A stretch of 64,000 nucleotides of DNA from NCBI GenBank assembly GCA_028564705.1, contig JAPXFQ010002747.1, positions 992,001 through 1,056,000 on the forward strand, in the 5' to 3' direction. This stretch comes from Apricaphanius iberus. Its lineage: Eukaryota > Chordata > Actinopteri > Cyprinodontiformes > Aphaniidae. Shown piece after piece: positions 1 through 12,330 of this stretch. The notes beneath the pieces were generated by a model. The model was not told the origin of the DNA. It saw nothing but the letters and a program-made list of their open reading frames with translations, and did no database searches. The position numbers were made by a program, and so were the translations under genes. Position 1 is the stretch's first letter, and each line of letters starts with the position of its first letter.

Positions 1-479
1 ATTTAGCACTCATCGTTGGTTGAAATATCTGTTATTCTAATCTCCTGAGCTGTTGAGTTCAATGGATGATAAAAAAATGAGTTGAGAGTTTAATATCACT
101 GGTATTACATATGCTATTCATTATTATTTCATTTTGAAGTGGTTTTAAAACAGTGGTAAATAGTTTCATACCTGGTTTCAGCACACTTAGTTTGTCCCAC
201 ACGTTTCTGCTGTTAACAGGTAAAAGTATTAGTAAGTAACTATTTGGAAAGTCATAGATGGTAACTAACAGAGTGCCTCCCATTCATGTTTTTACTAACT
301 TGGTGTTTCTGTTATGTAGCTGACCACCTTTTGAACAATCTATAAATAAAATTTATAGATTACATCTTTTTAATACAATTTATAATTAATGGTAAATAAA
401 AGCCAACAGATCAAACTGCATTGATTATATTTTTACTGTCATAACTTGCCTATACCTAATGCTAAAGTTAAGCTTCACC

Positions 480-800
480 TGACGCACAGTGATGTTAAGC
501 TTCTGATAATGAACGTGACATTTCTCTTTAATACATAAGCGCCTAAAGACGGGGAAAACATTAATCTTAAGTTATCCGCCGGTGTACCTGATTTGCTTCT
601 TATCAAATCCTTAATGAGCTTCAATTAAGATTTATTATGCAAATTAACCCTCAGCTGCTGCAGACTGCGGGAGCAGGAGCTATGACAATATTGTGCTAAT
701 GGCGTGATCTGTAACAATTACAAAGGTAAACTGCCGTCGCACTGCATGCTCCGCGAGTCTCCGGGAGGTCAGACCGCTAAATATGCAGTCAGGTGTTCTG
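480..800. promoter_or_regulatory. Candidate conserved enhancer (octamer and paired SOX sites)
   Basis: Unique-looking sequence with CAATTA (622), a perfect POU octamer ATGCAAAT running into TTAA (637-647), an E-box CAGCTG (652) and a palindromic SOX pair ACAATATTGT (685-694). A further CAATTACAAAG follows at 715-725. Dense, varied developmental-factor words outside repeats are typical of intronic enhancers near developmental regulators. Conservation cannot be tested here. Confidence 0.4.
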
Positions 801-1029
801 GAGGTTTGTAAAATTATTTATCGGGTTTCTGCTGCGGTGCATTTTCAATACCAGCAGATATAACAATTAGTGGTTGCACAAAGAAAATGCACTCCAAGTC
901 GAGTCATGTAATGTGTTTGATTATTAAATATAAAAATACAATAGCTTACCGAAATAAAATTAGTGGGTAGAATGAAAAAGATTTGATTTTGTTTTAAGCA
1001 ATCCGTAAATACCCACTCCCAACCAGGCT

Positions 1030-1490
1030 GGGTTTTCTGATCACTATGGTTACCACAGATGATGAGGTCGCGGCCAGACTCAGTGCTGCTGGACTCTTTA
1101 CTCTTGCACTGTATGAAGTTGTGAACCTTTCACCTTTTGTAACTTCATTTAGCACTGGGCTGATGGCTTTCAGACAGCTTTATGGCCGACATGTTTTACG
1201 AGTTGTCATACAGCACAATTACATGGAAGCTAATTTGATGAATCCAGTCAATGTTCCGGCGTTGCTGTTCACCTCAATGGCCTCTGATCGTCTGTCTCTC
1301 TCTTCTGGGGTCAAACAGAGGCTTTCATTCTCTGTACAATTCAGCCACTCGCTGGCAGAAAAAACAAAACAACATCTCCCTCTTTACGGCTTTTGATACA
1401 TCCAAACTGCCTTTGGTGAAAGCTCAATCCAATGAAAGAGACCATCAGCCAGTTAAAGTAGAATAATGGCAACCAATCAGCAGGCCGCTC
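1030..1490. promoter_or_regulatory. Candidate conserved non-coding block
   Basis: More GC-balanced than its surroundings and free of recognisable repeats. A 116-codon open frame (1046-1396) crosses it, but the translation shows no domain and no family I recognise, and there are no exon-like boundaries. I read it as unique DNA that happens to be open, possibly regulatory. Confidence 0.25.
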
Positions 1491-1954
1491 TTGAAATTGA
1501 AAACGGTGAGATTTAGTTGTATAAATAAAGATGGAAAAAATATGAAAAAAATTACTCTACTTTTTGTCTACTAAAATAATTTTCATTTTCAAATTTGTTA
1601 CTTTATTTGTTTTCATTTGGTTCATCTTTCTGCTTTCATTGTACTTTTGTTCAAATAATTTTAATAAGCATGCAACCACAAACAGTCATTACTGATGACA
1701 TTGTCCTTCCATGTCATACAATTCAATCCGGTGGGATCAAGTGCAGTGTGCACTTCAGATGCCAGAGCTGGGATTATAAAATCAAAGGGGAGTGTCTTAG
1801 CACACACCTGAGCAATAAGTGTAAGATTTTCAGTCAAGCCAGAGTAGAAATCCCCCAAAGAACTTGCATCAACTTCTGCTGGCAAACACATTTCTTAGAT
1901 TATTGGTAGGTTGACTTCAACCGCCTTCCCTCCTGTCTCTTGTCAGGACCTATC

Positions 1955-2155
1955 TTGTAAGGCGTGGGGCATCGCGTTGTGAAGTCTTTAATCCGGGCAA
2001 CCCATGTGGAGAGGCCTCAGCCCTCGACATGGTTGTCCCGAGTTCAAGTCCTGTTTTTGCGGACCTTTGCCACAAGTCTTTCCCGGTTTCTATGCTATCC
2101 GCTGTCAAATCAAAACGGCTATGGCCCCAAAACCTTTCAAAATATGTAAGGGGTA
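1955..2155 (+). repeat. tRNA-headed SINE-like teleost repeat, degraded
   Basis: The order matches a dispersed fish repeat I recognise: a tRNA-like head with a degenerate B box (GAGTTCAAGTCC, about 2040-2051), then GACCTTTGCCACAAGTCTTTCCC and a TCAAAACGGCTATGGCC tail. The A box is not clear and no intact tRNA fold is expected. No target-site duplication was identified. Confidence 0.55.
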
Positions 2156-3679
2156 AAATACTGTATGTGTAGAACACAGATTGGAAGAATGATTTAAATG
2201 GGCTATGTATAATTTTTCTCTAAATAAATGTAAGCTATTATGGACCCAAGATGGGAAGGGACTTGCTTTAAGCCTGACTCTTAATTTGTATCCAGGTTTG
2301 AGACTCTTATTTTAAAGCATAAATCATGGTAGTTTCTCCCTGGTAGCTGAAATCAGATTTTAACATGACCATTATTTTAACATTGTTAGCTAGCTGCAGT
2401 ATATGATAATATTTGATTAGACTTCTAACAAATAGCTTGTGTCTTGTCTGTCGCTTCATTATGGTTTTCTGTTTTAACCAAGTACTCTAAACAAAAAATT
2501 ATTTAAAAAAATCTTAGGGGCGTCTTTAATACCAACTAACTAACCCTTTCAAACCACCCAGTGGTCACGTTGGGAACGAGAGCCACTTCAAACGCAATGC
2601 ATACTCTATTGAGTGTCATAAATAAACCACAGCTCCATCAGACAAACAAGCTAATTCCTTTTGGGTTATACACAAAAAGTAAGCCTATTTTTGCTTTATT
2701 TTTGTGTTTTGGCTGCCTTCGCATATGTAATAATCCATTTGACCTTTTTACAAGCGTTTCATGTTGCCTTTCCTTTCTTTAAGGATAATTCTTTTTTTTA
2801 AATGCTTACCCTCTTTACCTTTTAACTGATTTTTCTGCCTTGTTCAAGGGATTTTTTGTATCGATATCAATCTAGCAATTCACAATTCTTAATCATTTTG
2901 ACTAATTGTTTTCTATTTTTTTCCCCTAAATGAAATATAATACGACCAACGAATACATGTGCATGGAAATGGCACAAATTTACTTACTACTTTGAAAATA
3001 CATACTTGTAAAGTATCACTAGTTAATTTACAGGGAACATACCAGACTTCAGCACCCTATCAGCTTTCAAAGGTTTATTCAATGATAAAATAAATACTAA
3101 TATATGTGCCACTGAGCCGACACAATAAAATATGGGATAATCCCTTCTTTTGCTTTTATTTAAGATTCTTCTCTCTATGGAAGCTATGGTTTGAAGGGTA
3201 AAACTTCAGCTTTCTAATTAGCAAAGCTTTCAAATACTGACTGTCTCATTTGATGATTTTTGTTAGCAGCAAACAAGCTTTACTGTCAAACTGAATGTTA
3301 AGTGACAAGAATTAGGTTTTCCCCATAGCAGGGGGTCCAGTGGATCAAGCACTCTATTAAACACATTATTATTCTGCCCCATGAGTCTCTGAGGTGCACT
3401 TTTGCTGAATCCAAAATAAAGACTCAAATTAAATGAGAGTTGCCATTAAAAGGTACTTTCTTTTAGATCAAGTACACTCTGAATGCTAACAAGTAGCACA
3501 TATATTAAGATGCTTTTATGTTTTGGCATAATATATACATTTATCAAGAAGTGTTTCCTATGTAATAACCAGGTGTTACATGTTTGTGAAAAAAGATTTA
3601 AAGGAATACATTTTAATATATATTAAATACATATTTGTTTGTCTCTTTTAAGTTTCTTTTTCTTCTTTTCGGCCCTAAT

Positions 3680-3960
3680 ACTGAGGCTAAATTACGGCTG
3701 AGATCCAGTGAGGCTCGGTGTTAAGAAGCCTCTCCTAAGGGCTGCGCCTGCCTGTTTGTGTCTGCAGTATGTGCTGAGCTAGTCTGTTGAAACAGCTTAA
3801 TTGATACTCATTAAACAGCAGTGACAGCTTAGGTGTCCGTGATGAATGTAGAATAATTCTGTTGTACTTACAGCTTGATTAAGGAGAAGCACACAACATG
3901 TCGGTGTTGTGTAGCCTATGGCTCGGACTGCGTGCTCTTTGCAGCTACTTAAAGTGATTT
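3680..3960. promoter_or_regulatory. Candidate conserved enhancer
   Basis: Unique sequence with TTAATTGATACTCATTAA (homeodomain-like pair, about 3799-3816), GCTTGATTAAGG and CTGCAG/GCAGTGACAG words, embedded in AT-rich filler. The block is GC-balanced and repeat-free. Assignment is by composition and motif density only. Confidence 0.33.
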
Positions 3961-4129
3961 CTTGTCAGCCACACTACCTCCAAGCCAAATTTTGCAGTTA
4001 ATCTGAAGCAAAACTGAGAGAATGAAACAAACAACTTTTCAAACTCTGCTTTCTAATATAGTGCTTATTTGCATGGTGATTGAAAAAAAAGCTTTTCTCT
4101 CATTTGATTTGGATTTCAATAGATTGTGT

Positions 4130-4400
4130 GCAGAGAGCAACACCTACCAGTAGACTCCATCTCAAAATGCGGAATATGATGACTTTTTTCGTGTTTATGC
4201 AGCGCTGCTCTGGCATTTTCATACAATAATAAAGTCAATGGATGTCAGGCGGATGAAAAATGTGCATCTTGCATTATTTCGGTTAGAAATTAGAGTCAAT
4301 TGGAATTGGTTCAAAATTGACTGTCTTTGTAATGAGTGCATGACGAATGGTCTAATTTAGAGGAGAAAATGAATGCGGGGAAACCAAAAATATTATTCTG
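4130..4400. promoter_or_regulatory. Candidate conserved enhancer
   Basis: Repeat-free block with AATAATAAAGTCAATGG (CDX/HOX-like AATAAA), GTCAATTGGAATTGG and TTTGTAATGAGTGCATG. The motif mix is developmental-enhancer-like. There is no coding potential. Confidence 0.3.
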
Positions 4401-6007
4401 CGGCATTTTATATGCCATGATATTCCATGAAGATGAACTAATTTCACTAAATACCCCATAAAATCTTCTCATAATATTTTTTTCACATCATCATAGTTCA
4501 CACATTGAAGATACGGTCGCTGGAGGTTGTGGTAGATTTTCAGCTTATCACGTTGATCTGATTCGCCTTTTCTGTTTTCTTTTGTTTGAGGGCTTTTGAG
4601 AAAATGCCATATTAGAATCGTTATTAGCCACATGTTTCAAGGTCGGGGTGGCTTTTTAAAAAACTCAAGCAGAAAGCACCCTCTCCTACATTTGGAGAAC
4701 ACATGAAAGACAAGGGGAATTTCTGCAGGGGATGGATTTACAACTTTATCCTCACATGATTAATATTACACAGGGAGGTCTTTGTACAGGAAGCAGCATG
4801 TCTAATTATGGCCCAACTGTGTCTCGACTGAGAGCAAACACTGTGCCAAAGGCTGCCGGTGGGGAGTGCACCGCCACGTCACATGCACAGTTCATGTGGG
4901 CGTGGGGTGATGTCCCCGTCACCCAGATTTCACGATGCTGAGCCCGTAACCAACCGAGCAGCGGCACTGGTCAGGCTTTTAGTAAAGTGCATCCATCTGG
5001 CGTATGGTTTCTGGTCTCCCTGAAGCGTTTTGGCATCTCTTTTTTCATCTTTTTTCAAGGTTACACTCTTCTACTATATACATGATGATACCCGGTGACC
5101 TCACTGATGATAACTATAGTGTGTCTGCACGGTTAAGAGCAGATGCAGATTCATCACCCTCCCCACTTTTACAAGAATTTCAGGGACTCGGTGTCCTCCC
5201 ACGATTGCCTGCTCGTCATATATCTCAGGCCAGACAATTCGAGAGGTTGCTAGCCAGGCCAGCCATAAGTCATGCTGTCTATCAAGATGGAACCATGTTT
5301 CTCTTGATTTTCAGCTGTTACTTGTAAACCAGAACAGCATTCTTAAGATTAACTGAGTGACAGTGAGGCCTCTAAAAGCAGACTATAATAGTGTGATATG
5401 TTACAGTCATATTTGATGGCCCTCAGTTTGTAAGGCCAAGTGTTTCTGTGTGTGGATGTGCGGGGGGGGGGTGTAAACAGATTGGATTAAGGATCTAAGG
5501 AGCCTGCATTGGCCCTCGGGGACTGTAGAATACAATGGTGGAGTGCTACTGCTATGAAAAAAAAATCATTTCATTAAGGTGGTAATGATAATGCCGGTGT
5601 ACACGTCACAGTAAAACCTGGTCATTGTCAACACTGCGCCTTGCATGGAAAAAAGTTTCTGTTCTGAAACATCCTGTCCATTGGTGGATTATTTTTATAA
5701 TGTCAATAAAAACGCAGATGAGTGACGAAGTAATGATAACCACTTTAGGACTTTACAAAGCACAACTTTTTAAAAATAAAGTGCACTAAAGCAAACAATG
5801 GCAAATTTAGGTTGGTGACATCACTAAAGGCAAGAGACCTGATGAATAATAAATAATTTGTCTGTCAAGCAACTAAAAGAGTAGATTCTAAAGCATTAAA
5901 ATTTGCAGGCCCAACTTTTTCCACCTGGTTTGTTATTGCACCTTCAGCTTATAACTAGTTGAGGGACTGGCTGGTAAATGCATACCCACTGAACTCATTC
6001 TACCTTA

Positions 6008-6530
6008 GGCCATGTACACACTTAACCAGGTTAAAAAAAAAACAAAGAAAAACAGATATTTCCTTAAGCTTGAAAAAAAAAAAATCTCAATCCACACATA
6101 ACCAGATAAATGCGTTATGAAGCACATTCATAGACCTGGCAAACCTGTAGGGGGCAGTAGTGCTCCCAAATCCTATCCACTAAGAGTAACTTTCTACTCT
6201 GTAACGTCAGTATACAGCACTAATAGAGTTGGTAACAACAAGCAAGCAAAAAGAGCTTGGACAACTGATGCCAACACATTTCTGAGGGCATAAATGCTGT
6301 TTCTGATTGTAAACACAGGTCTCACAAGTGATTTTGGAGCATTTTTGTGGCAGACAGTAACATTGCGGCACTCATCTGTCCACAAGTAGACACTGAAAAC
6401 GGAAAAAACGCAGATCTTCACTTTGGATTTTAGAAAAATAATTTTTGGTGCTGAAAATCTGTGTATACGTGTGGAAAAATATCTCAGTTTTTTTTGATAC
6501 TTGTCAACGTGTGAACAATTTTTTCACCCT
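6008..6530. mobile_element. PIF/Harbinger-type MITE, degraded copy
   Basis: Begins after TTA (6005-6007) with GGCCATGTACACACTTAACC. It continues with the same order of words (AAACCTGTAGG, CATCTGTCCACA, GACACTGAAAACGGAAAA, CAGATCTTCACTTTGG) as the copy at 26768-27113, and ends near a complementary TGTCAACGTGTGAACAA. The right end is eroded, so the boundary is approximate. No transposase is encoded. Confidence 0.55.
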
Positions 6531-6534
6531 CTGG

Positions 6535-9500
6535 TACTGATGGGACTGAGGGCTTAGGTATAGTAGAGATGTTCATAAGTAATGTTCCAAGAAAAAAATA
6601 TCAAGTTTATAATGACCTACATGAACATTGTCACATTGACTGCATGCAATCTAATCTGACTAAAACATAGAACTGCATGAAAAACCTTATACAAAACAAC
6701 TGAACATTTACCATCTTTATGTTTTTTTTAGAACATTCAGTTTCGAAAGAAACATTGAATAATCGAATAAAAATAAAATAGCAAATTTATAAATACACAA
6801 TTGTTCTCAAGAAAATATTGAGAACTAGGTTAATGTTTAATCTCTGAAAGAATCAAACACATAGCGTTTTATTTTAAAGAACCAAAATTCTATGACTATA
6901 TAATTACAGATAGAGCTATTTTTATGTTCTAAAAGACCCCAAACTTATTATAAAGTTTTGCTTAAGAGTCACTCTTGTGATTATTATGATGACGGTACAG
7001 CAGACATTTAGAGCTTCTTATGAACAATTTATAGCTTGTGAGCCACAAACATTACTAGTTAATAAATAATTCTTAAGAAACATTACAGAGACTATAACTT
7101 TCTGAGCACTAGGTTACTGTGAGAATCAGTTATTCTGTCCACTCAGAAATGAAAACTCCATTGATCAACACTTTCTTGATTCAGTCCGAGACTCAATATC
7201 TAAATCAAGAGTCCAAGTCACATCCATCTCAAGTCTTCAGCTCTTGAGGAAATTGAATTTGAACCTTTCTCAAATTGCGAGACTTGAGCTCTCTATGATA
7301 TAAACTGTGCTGAATAAATGTTTTGCTGAATGCAGTTGAACATATCCGAAATTGGATTAAAAACATAAATAACAGGAAAACCCAACTGGACCGACCCAAA
7401 ATAACTCAGTTCATTCCCCTTATGCCCATTTGTGATGTAACCAGAGGCATTTGTGTGTGAAAGCTTGTTTTTATTTTTTCATTTGTGGGAGGCTGAATTT
7501 TACTTTTCGTTAAATAATGATTTACAGAAAAAAAATTCCCCAAAAAACAAATTGAATGTTCCCTGGATGACAAACTTGATCAAAAGTGAGTTTGGTTGAT
7601 GTTGCAGAGGAGTCTTTCTATAGCGGCTTTAAAGCATGATTTCAATGTGTCGCTCCATTCTTTGAAGAATGGATGTTTGTCTTGAAGTGTGTGTGTGTGT
7701 GTGTGTCTCCCAAATGTCAGTGATATAGAACTAACTGTCAAAATAAGTCGTGTTCAATCCAAAACCGCTTAAGGTGTCAAGGACACATTTTCCTCCTTCC
7801 CATATCCTGACAAACATTGAGTCAGCAATTGTCTGTTGTATTTTCAGTCGCAGTATCTGTCATGCTACCACCCCCTGCCCCCAGGCCATTTGGAAGTTGG
7901 GAGAAAGTGGTCATTTTCCCTCTGTCGGTGGGAGGTCAGTGTTGTCGTAGTCAGCAAAGCTATTCGGTGAGAGACAGAGCCTGTGGGGAACCTTAAAGAC
8001 ATTTTTGTCCAGGGGAATCAGCCACGTCTGTCTTCATGCCCCTCTCTTTGCGCTGAAATCTAAAAAAAACTGAATTGTGGGGTTATTTTCTAGATTTTCT
8101 TTTATGGTTTATTTGACACATTCTTAAACTAATCGGCTGTCAAATTTAAATCCCATTAAACAGTTATATATAAATTTGGTATGTAAAATGTGTCCATTTG
8201 CATGGCGTTCCTCTCTATCTATAGCCATTTGTCCTTCTGTCAGAGTATTTCTTGTTATATTTAGCTCCTATTCAGTCTGAATATCTACCTGTCCTTCCGA
8301 CTCCCCGTCTCAATCACTGTGTCAGTGACAGCCGTGTCATCTATGCGCTGTGTTGTGTATCCGTGGTAACTGTCGCCTGGGGCTCACTCATCCCTAAAAT
8401 GTAGCAGAGGTCATGTGCAGATCATTGCTTTTGCCGAAGGCCCTAACTTTAACACAGAGTGACCTGGGCAGGACGCAGCGGTGCTACGGTTGGTCTGTGA
8501 TGGATCTGAAAATAACAAAAAAATACAGTCTACTCATCCCTCACACCGGGGATTTTTACTAGTAGAGGAGTGGACCACAATTACCAACCTGATCACCTCT
8601 ATGCAACAGAAATATATTCCACTTCGTGAGGGAAATGGGGCCCACACTCCTTTTATTGTGGCCAGTCTAAGGCACACCTGTGGAATATTCATGCTGTCTA
8701 ATCAGCACATTGATATGCCACATAAGTGAGGTGAGATGGATTATCTTGGCAAAGGAAAAGTACACGGATTTAGACAGATTTGTGAACAATAGTAGAGCAT
8801 AATAGGCCTTCTGTGTATAATGAAAATGTTTGAGAAATTTGAGTTCAGCTTATGAAAAATGGGAGCAAAAACAAAAGTGTTACTTTTATATTTTTGCTCA
8901 GTGTATTATACATATGAGAAGAAACATTTCAAAAGGTTAGAGTCTGAAGGGAGAGGGATCTCTGAACATTCCTCCTGCTATATCCAAATCATCCAAAGTC
9001 CTGGATCCTCTCTTCTCTTATGCTGATCCCACAAGTCACCCTCACAAAATGATTTGTGAGCTATGAATAATTTAATCATTTTAGTGCTGTTTGAGTTTGA
9101 GATGAATACAACTACCGAAAATATCGCTTAATATATGCCCAGCTTAAAGGTCCTTACACTGAGAAACCGTGTAATACATAATTATTTTAAAATACAATAG
9201 GTCACTCTAAGTTGTATATGCATGCTGCACATGGTAATTTTCTCCAACTTCCATTGTCTGCATTAGCCACAGAAAGGAAATAATGTTCAAATGTATTGTT
9301 GAGAAGTTCGTTTTCCTAGACAGCACAAAATACTATTATTTAATTTTTTTGTCAAGTATCAAGTTTTGATAACATTAATTAAAGGTGTGTAAATTGAATG
9401 GTGAATTCCTAGGAATTTTGGTTTTCCCTGCTAAAAGTCAGAATGAAAAAAAAATTAAATCTTATAAGATTTTACAGTAAATTCTGAATTTAAATAAATT

Positions 9501-10680
9501 TTATTTGATTAATTTCTAAAAACAAAAAAATTAAAACAGGCATAATCCATAAACAATACATAGGTCCTTGCTACTTTATAATCTCTTCATGTTTTCTATT
9601 CAAACAGGGTCTAGAAGAATTTAGTTAAAAGATAGAAAAGATTTCAAATATGACAGATGTGAACAGCTCCCAGCGAGATGCTTTATCTACCTTAAATAAA
9701 TATGCTTTAATTAAATTTTTTGCCTTAATAATGCTTTCGCTGAATGATTGTATTTATCTGAATGTATTCACCATAGTATTAAAGTTTTTCGGATTTAATG
9801 TCACAGACTCAACTTTTAATTTTTAAAATTTTCTTTTAATTTTAACTTTGAAGTGATGACGACTATAAACTGATTAACAGTTCAACAGTTTTAGTGTCCT
9901 TGTAAAACTTACCTTTGATAAAAGTACTCTCCTTAATTCTGTAAAGTACACGTGTGTTCTCACATCCTGACCGAGATATAGAAAAGGATAACATTTTCAT
10001 TACCTGCTTGGACTTTAAAATTTAAGCTTCTGACTTTTTACATGTGCAAATTGTAAGCTCATTTCCATATTTTGGAACATGGCTTGTACTCCTCCGTGTG
10101 GAGGAGCAGTTCCTTGTGCTTTTCCAGTTCTGCGGTTTGCTATAATACCTAACTGGGTGTCCTCCTCTCCCTCCATGAATAAGTTGTGTCTGTGTGAGGG
10201 ATCAGTTTTACCCCACTTTAGCGGGGACAGCCTGCCTCTCCAGCCCCTCTGTTGATCTTCGTCCGCTAGCTCAGTGTGTCTAACCAGTTTAATTTTCCTT
10301 AAGCCTTGCCTGCTGCATCCCTACCCTTCACAGTGAGGCGAGTAACACTTCCTGGAGTTCTATGTGAGTATTTACCAAGTGTGATAGCCGCATTTATCTC
10401 TGCATTTGGCGATTTAAGGAAAAAAATGCAACACTAGTGTGTGTGGGGGAATTTTGCTGTAGTAATTTTATACTGTCCCCTTGACACCTTAAATTAACAT
10501 TTTTGACACACCCAAATGTATTTCTATTTTATAAACACCATCCTGCAGTGTATTTCATTGATAGTTTATTTTACTAAGTAATGTGTCATTGTAAAGCAGA
10601 GGAAAAAGTATACATGATTTTTACTTATCTGTTTGATGAAGAAGCATCAGTTTTCTCCATTTACAGCTGAAAGTCTTTTA
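6535..10680. other. Non-coding intronic stretch, no gene recognised
   Basis: Mostly AT-rich filler. 7140-7280 has a CAAGTC/GAGACTTGAG-rich stretch that may be a remnant of the CTTGACTTGG-type repeat seen at 19285. A (GT)10 run lies at 7687-7706. 7700-8060 and 8300-8470 are GC-balanced and could be regulatory. The 82-codon frame at 8481-8729 shows no family. Confidence 0.5.
7687..7706. repeat. (GT)10 microsatellite
   Basis: Perfect dinucleotide run of 20 bases. A common simple repeat with potential for length polymorphism. Confidence 0.9.
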
Positions 10681-10914
10681 GGCTATGTCTCGACCAGAGT
10701 TGCATATCTAATCCTAGGTACTTTTGTATCAGCAAAATAGCAGAGACGGTGTCAGACAGGACTGAGCACATCTGTAAACAATACATTTTGAGTGTTCTCG
10801 ATTGGATTTAGGTCTAGACTTGTCAGGATCTAACTTTTTGGCTTTAGCGACATCGTCCTGCTGGAGGGTGAACTTCTGCCCAGTATCAAATCTTTCTTAC
10901 AGACTGAAAAAAAA

Positions 10915-11278
10915 ATCAAAATCACATGTTATCACATGAAAAATCCTTGACCCGTGTGAAATTTACATGTGAAAACATGTTAAAAAAAATCACGTGAGAT
11001 GTACGAAACAAAATGACTACATTTCCCATGTGAATTTGGAATATTTTCATGGTAAAAAACATTGAAACCCATGGGCATTCACATATGAAGCCCACTGGAT
11101 ATCAACCTCATGTGAAACATGTTATTTTGCATATAAAACCTACTTGTGACAAAAAAAAAAAAAAAAAATTAAACTGATGTGGAATTTCATGTGAAGCCTA
11201 TGTGATTACATGTGAAAAATATGTGAAACCCATACATGTGAATTTTATATGTGTTACGCATGTGGTTTATCACGTAAA
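10915..11278. repeat. Degenerate CACATGTGAAA array, left part
   Basis: Short words CACATG, CATGTGAAA and ACATGTGAA recur more than a dozen times, including both orientations, with drift in spacing. It contains a poly-A run at 11151-11168. It is inserted in the Tc1-like element and resumes at 11512-11575. I do not know the family with certainty; CACATGTG-type dispersed repeats occur in teleosts. Confidence 0.6.
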
Positions 11279-11512
11279 TGGGAAATTGACTGAACTTATA
11301 CAGCGCTTTCTAGTCACACTGACCACTCAAAGCTCTTTATGCTGGAGCCATACTCACCCATCCATAGTCACACACACGCACATGTTCATGCACCAATACA
11401 GGTTAAACACCTTGCCCAGGGGCACATTGACATGTGACAGCAGGAAGCTGGAATTGAACCTAAAACACGCTGATTGTAAGACAACTACTCTACCTACTGA
11501 GCCAAACCATGG
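11278..11512 (+). repeat. Dispersed teleost repeat inserted in the CACATG array
   Basis: Carries the familiar fish word order AACTTATACAGCGCTTTCTAG, ACCACTCAAAGCTCTTTA, TCACCCATCCATAGTCACAC, CACCTTGCCCAGGGGCAC and a final GAATTGAACC...CTACTGAGCC. This sequence is very abundant in teleost genomes, usually as the 3' part of a retroposon family. It separates two halves of the CACATGTG array. A 104-codon frame across it (11202-11516) is incidental. Confidence 0.65.
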
Positions 11513-11575
11513 GTAGTACATGGGATAACACGTGATCCTATTTGAAGAAAATGTTCAAACCATGTGACTTTTCAC
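11512..11575. repeat. CACATGTG-type array, right part
   Basis: TACATGGGATAACACGTGATC and AAACCATGTGACTTTTCAC continue the word usage of 10915-11278 on the far side of the inserted repeat. Confidence 0.45.
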
Positions 11576-11971
11576 TATATCTTCCAGCATTGTCCTCTAT
11601 TTTTCATGGTTTGTTGAACTCCGTGGTTATTTTTACTAATTCCTTCAGTTTGTCAGCTTCCTGATTCCCCAAAGCTGTTTCTCCTCCATTATCAGCCTCC
11701 TCAGCATAAACAGTTCTCAGTTTTGTCAGTCAATGTCAGATCCCTCATTGTTGTCCCCAGTTTGTCTTGTCGCTTGTTAATTTAAATCCTCTTTCATCAT
11801 TTTCCTTCGGTTCTTATATCTGAATTTATGTCAAAAACAACACAAATTTCTGAAATTATTAAGCTCCATCCATATTCCCTGGTGAATAAAAACACCCCCA
11901 CATCATAATGCTGCTACCACTCTGTTTCACAGTCCCAATGGTGAGTCCACCTGTGTGTTCTTTACCCACAA

Positions 11972-12330
11972 GGCAAGGCAATGTTATTTGTATAGCACAC
12001 TTTCAACAACAAGGCAATACAGGGGGCTTTGGGTGATCAGAGTAAAATAGTAATAAAGCATAAAACACACACACACAAAACATACGACACATTAAAACAT
12101 TACTTGAAGGCAGCTCTAAACAGGCTTGTATCCTTGATTTAAAACAGCTCAGTGTTTCAGCATCTTTGCAGTCGTCAATACGTTTTTTCCAGATAAAGGG
12201 GCGCATAGAAGCCGAAAGTTGCTTCCCCATGTTTGGTTCTAATTCTAGGTAGGCTGAATAGACTGGAATGAGAGGACCGAGTGGTCTGGGGGGGTTGGTA
12301 CCATGACAATATATCTACCAGTCTATCACA
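11972..12330 (-). mobile_element. L2/CR1-type LINE, 3' end fragment
   Basis: On the + strand it starts AAGGCAAGGCAA, then TTATTTGTATAGCACACTTTCAACA, then a reversed ORF2 C-terminus (translation includes FIWKKRIDDCKDAETLSCFKSRI, the LW.kLP..c..AetL..FKs.iK region). The order and wording match the better preserved copy at 63429-64000. It is 5'-truncated and has stops and frameshifts. Confidence 0.75.

Larger units (their letters stand above)
2160..6004. other. Non-coding intronic stretch, no gene or recognisable repeat
   Basis: AT-rich unique sequence with no coding signal. Short open frames at 4732-4941 and 5004-5327 have no recognisable content. It holds a G-run at 5461-5470 and two candidate regulatory blocks listed separately. 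Confidence 0.6.

Noticed and set aside
1046..1396. 116-codon open frame with an early ATG
   Set aside because: The translation has no family resemblance. Overlapping frames are also open, suggesting low stop density and not coding.
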